Positions 52,801 to 53,867 of a DNA stretch of 53,867 bases are shown here, one piece after another. A model generated the notes under the pieces. The model was not told the DNA's origin. It was given only the letters and a program-made list of their open reading frames with translations, and searched no databases. Position numbers and translations under genes: made by a program. The first letter of the stretch is position 1. Each line of letters opens with the position of its first letter. Source of the stretch: Betaproteobacteria bacterium (GTDB taxonomy: Bacteria > Pseudomonadota > Gammaproteobacteria > Burkholderiales > Burkholderiaceae_C); contig RFYV01000015.1 of NCBI GenBank assembly GCA_009921265.1, positions 1-53,867 on the forward strand, given 5' to 3'.

Positions 52801-53137
52801 CTTGGGCTACGTCGGGCTCGTATTCAAATGGAAAATTTTCAGCACTGGGTTCCAAAAAGAAATCGAAAGGGTTATAAACCGCCATTTCAACGAGCAAATC
52901 AACGGATACCTTGAAGCGCTGCGTAGGTTTTGTAAGCACCAAGCGCGCTTGGTAATTGGCAAATGGGTCTTGTTGCCAATTGATAAAGTGCTGTTCAGGC
53001 TCTACCGTCAGGCTATATGAGAGTATTGGGCTTCTGCAGTGCGGAGCTGGACGCAAGCGAATCACTTGAGGTCCTAATTGAATCGGGCGATCGTAGTCGT
53101 ACGTCGTGACGTGACTTAAAGCAACATGAATAGTCAT
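49802..53137 (-). CDS. transglutaminase-DUF2126 fusion protein
   Basis: An 1111-residue protein from the ATG at 53137 (MTIHVALSHVTTYDYDRPI). The first about 280 residues are a transglutaminase-like unit: N-terminal beta domain, then Cys180 in RSGSCRDSAWLLVQLF, His229 in FTDLHAWCEVYL and Asp245 in WIGLDPTSG. The remaining about 800 residues are DUF2126, with RLTMGGEPTFVATSDRN, FLHFGQGKWYPGEQLPRWA (split), TGTGGGNHIVMGG and a C-terminal FPFTLDMRR. DUF2126 has no known activity. No signal peptide. First gene of a three-gene minus-strand operon; divergent from a second ATP-grasp gene. Confidence 0.93.
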   Translation of the reverse strand: MTIHVALSHVTTYDYDRPIQLGPQVIRLRPAPHCRSPILSYSLTVEPEQHFINWQQDPFANYQARLVLTKPTQRFKVSVDLLVEMAVYNPFDFFLEPSAENFPFEYEPDVAQELAPYLVHLPLKSSLKSYFKNLDRSKCRTIDFLVKTNQQLFNDIKYLIRLEPGIQKPEETLENRSGSCRDSAWLLVQLFRMCSLAARFVSGYLIQLVPDVKSLDGPSGTEVDFTDLHAWCEVYLTGAGWIGLDPTSGLLAGEGHIPLACTPTPTSAAPIEGVLEKAEVVFAHNMNVTRMYESARVTQPYTDEQWQSIIECGVQVDQRLLDGDVRLTMGGEPTFVATSDRNAPEWNTDALGPTKRGLATELVHKLRAQYGEGGFLHFGQGKWYPGEQLPRWALGIYWRTDDQACWKNPQIFADETKPQLLSHADALRFTQQLATHLGMPTLYITPGYEDTWYYLWRERRLPVNVDPFDSRLDDEMERVRLRRVFDQGLDHVVGYVLPLSARQDRLGKTVWKTGPWFLRDERMYLTPGDSPMGYRLPLDSLPWVHPDDRVGVVDNDPFAAQTQLPTVANVRIQEMPFDSAHEFTRTALCVEIRSPSRANGAKLEWQSHESKQSQLGVMYVFMPPLQRLEDYLLLLHAIETTAQQLKMTLVLEGYPPPRDVRLQVLQVTPDPGVIEVNIHPAKNWHELVSHTEFLYQAAFETRLSAEKFMTDGRHTGTGGGNHIVMGGITPADSPFLRQPELLASLLLYWHNHPSLSYLFSGLFIGPTSQSPRVDEARNDQIYELEIALKEIKRNRQKYGTDMPPWLVDRTLRNILVDVTGNTHRSEFCIDKLYSPDLATGRLGLLELRSFEMPPHARMSVVQQLLLRALIAKFWNQPYDVPATRWGTELHDRFLLPYYVRMDLDDVLTELGDFGLHIDPAWFDPNFEFRFPNVGQLDVWGIQLELRNALEPWHVMGEEDSSGGTVRYVDSSLERIQVRVRNINPSRHTVTINGRPIPLQSTGTVGEYVAGVRYRAWAPASALHPTIGVHAPLVFDIVDTWMKRSLGGCQYHIVHPGGRSYDTFPVNAYEAESRRLARFFRSSHTAGLLDVPPANSQLIGSREFPFTLDMRR

Positions 53138-53174
53138 GCTCCACATCTAGCAAAACACGAGCCATCTTTGGGCA

Positions 53175-53229
53175 ATTGCAGATTCAAAATAAAAATATGG
53201 CATTTAAATTGCTAAACACACTGCAATTA
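53175..53229. promoter_or_regulatory. inverted repeat in a divergent intergenic region, possible operator
   Basis: AATTGCAG (53175-53182) and its exact reverse complement CTGCAATT (53222-53229) face each other across 39 bases, with a palindromic GCAATTGC and a further AATTGC nearby, between the starts of the DUF2126 gene and the divergent ATP-grasp gene. The placement suits a shared control site, but the A/T-rich setting makes chance plausible. Confidence 0.3.
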
Positions 53230-53242
53230 AAAGAGAAATAAA

Positions 53243-53867
53243 ATGCCACAGTTTGACGAGATGTACGAGCAACTGCCGATGGACAAATCGGGCCTTAGAC
53301 CTCATTACAAGGTGTATGAGCAGTGGTTGAGCAGTCAAAGCGAAACTGAGATGTTGGCTCGGCGTACGCAAGCTGAAATGATTTTTCGGCACGTGGGAAT
53401 TACTTTTGCAGTTTATGGCGATAAAGACGAAGACGGTCACGGAACAGAGCGGCTGATTCCATTTGATTTGATTCCTCGCATCATTCCTGCACAAGAGTGG
53501 CAAAGCATGCAAAAAGGATTGGTGCAACGCGTTGAAGCGTTGAATCGTTTTTTGCACGACATCTATCACGATCAAGAAATTTTAAAAGCGGGTTTGATTC
53601 CATCGGATCAAATTTTGAATAACTCGCAATTCAGATCCGAGATGTTGGGCGTTGATCTGCCCAATCAAATTTATTCACACATCAGTGGCATTGATATTGT
53701 GCGCGCACCCAATGCGCAAGGCGTTGGCGAGTACTATGTGCTCGAAGATAATTTACGCGTTCCAAGCGGCGTGAGTTATATGTTGGAAGATCGCAAAATG
53801 ATGATGCGATTGTTTCCATCGCTGTTCAATCAATATCGCGTTGCGCCCGTTGCCCACTATCCCGATT
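53243..53867 (+). CDS. stand-alone circularly permuted ATP-grasp protein (3' partial)
   Basis: An open frame of 208 codons from the ATG at 53243 (MPQFDEMYEQLPMDKSG) to the window end, with no stop reached. It matches the N-terminal half of COG2308 proteins (usually about 480 residues): GITFAVYGDKD, RLIPFDLIPRIIP, LNRFLHDIYHDQEIL, GVDLPNQIYSHISGIDIVRA and VLEDNLRVPSGVSYMLEDRK. It is clearly more like the stand-alone family than the fused copy at 47178-49766. AAAAGAGA precedes the start. Its neighbours beyond the window probably include an alpha-E gene; that is inference from the family's usual order. Confidence 0.92.
   Translation, partial: MPQFDEMYEQLPMDKSGLRPHYKVYEQWLSSQSETEMLARRTQAEMIFRHVGITFAVYGDKDEDGHGTERLIPFDLIPRIIPAQEWQSMQKGLVQRVEALNRFLHDIYHDQEILKAGLIPSDQILNNSQFRSEMLGVDLPNQIYSHISGIDIVRAPNAQGVGEYYVLEDNLRVPSGVSYMLEDRKMMMRLFPSLFNQYRVAPVAHYPD

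Overview
The window looks like core chromosome of a compact, moderate-GC betaproteobacterium of the order Burkholderiales, most probably Comamonadaceae-like. The reasons are the gene order thrS-infC-rpmI-rplT-pheS-pheT-ihfA-merR-tRNA-Pro, the IF3 N-terminus ([20 protein letters not shown]), the extended N-terminus of GlnS, a Bug-type (TctC) binding protein, and an adjacent dut-coaBC pair. These affiliations rest on remembered family features, not on a search. Coding is dense: apart from two pseudogenes no gene-free stretch exceeds about 180 bases, so there is no stretch over 300 bases to describe.

Layout. 1-3.75 kb: a 5'-cut YecD-like hydrolase, a trimethylamine-dehydrogenase-like flavoprotein, a secreted SOUL protein and a nucleosidase. 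3.75-11.6 kb (minus strand): the translation cluster thrS to tRNA-Pro, with a strong terminator/attenuator before pheS and a non-AUG start for infC. 11.7-13.5 kb: a decayed locus where an isocitrate lyase gene (minus) and an EamA transporter gene (plus) both lost their 5' ends at one junction near 12811 and carry further stops and frameshifts. 13.6-14.4 kb: a Lys/Ala-repeat SWIB protein and an Ala/Pro-repeat lipoprotein sharing a bidirectional terminator. 14.5-25.3 kb: roxA-type hydroxylase, slyD, dut, coaBC, pyrG-kdsA-eno-ftsB, hslO with a gamma-carbonic anhydrase, a DUF455 protein and xerD. 25.3-46.3 kb: housekeeping and metabolism (Bug protein, AEC carrier, murB, yajQ, plsY, Tas-like reductase, acyl-CoA synthetase, hydrolase, YhiN-like flavoprotein, rpsU, yqeY, pmbA, darP, mog, cysE, trmJ, suhB, mutS, uppP, glnS and a 48-residue basic protein).

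46.3-53.9 kb is the most intriguing part. A minus-strand operon encodes a transglutaminase-DUF2126 protein (1111 aa), a fused circularly permuted ATP-grasp/alpha-E protein (862 aa) and a second transglutaminase. Divergent from it, and cut by the window end, is a second stand-alone circularly permuted ATP-grasp gene. In family terms this is a putative peptide/amide ligation and processing system of unknown substrate, of the kind elsewhere found next to the proteasome-like Anbu peptidase. Its substrate and role cannot be read from the sequence.

Most convergent gene pairs meet with gaps of 1-16 bases or overlap, and several same-strand pairs share TGATG or ATGA junctions, so transcript ends must often lie inside neighbouring genes.
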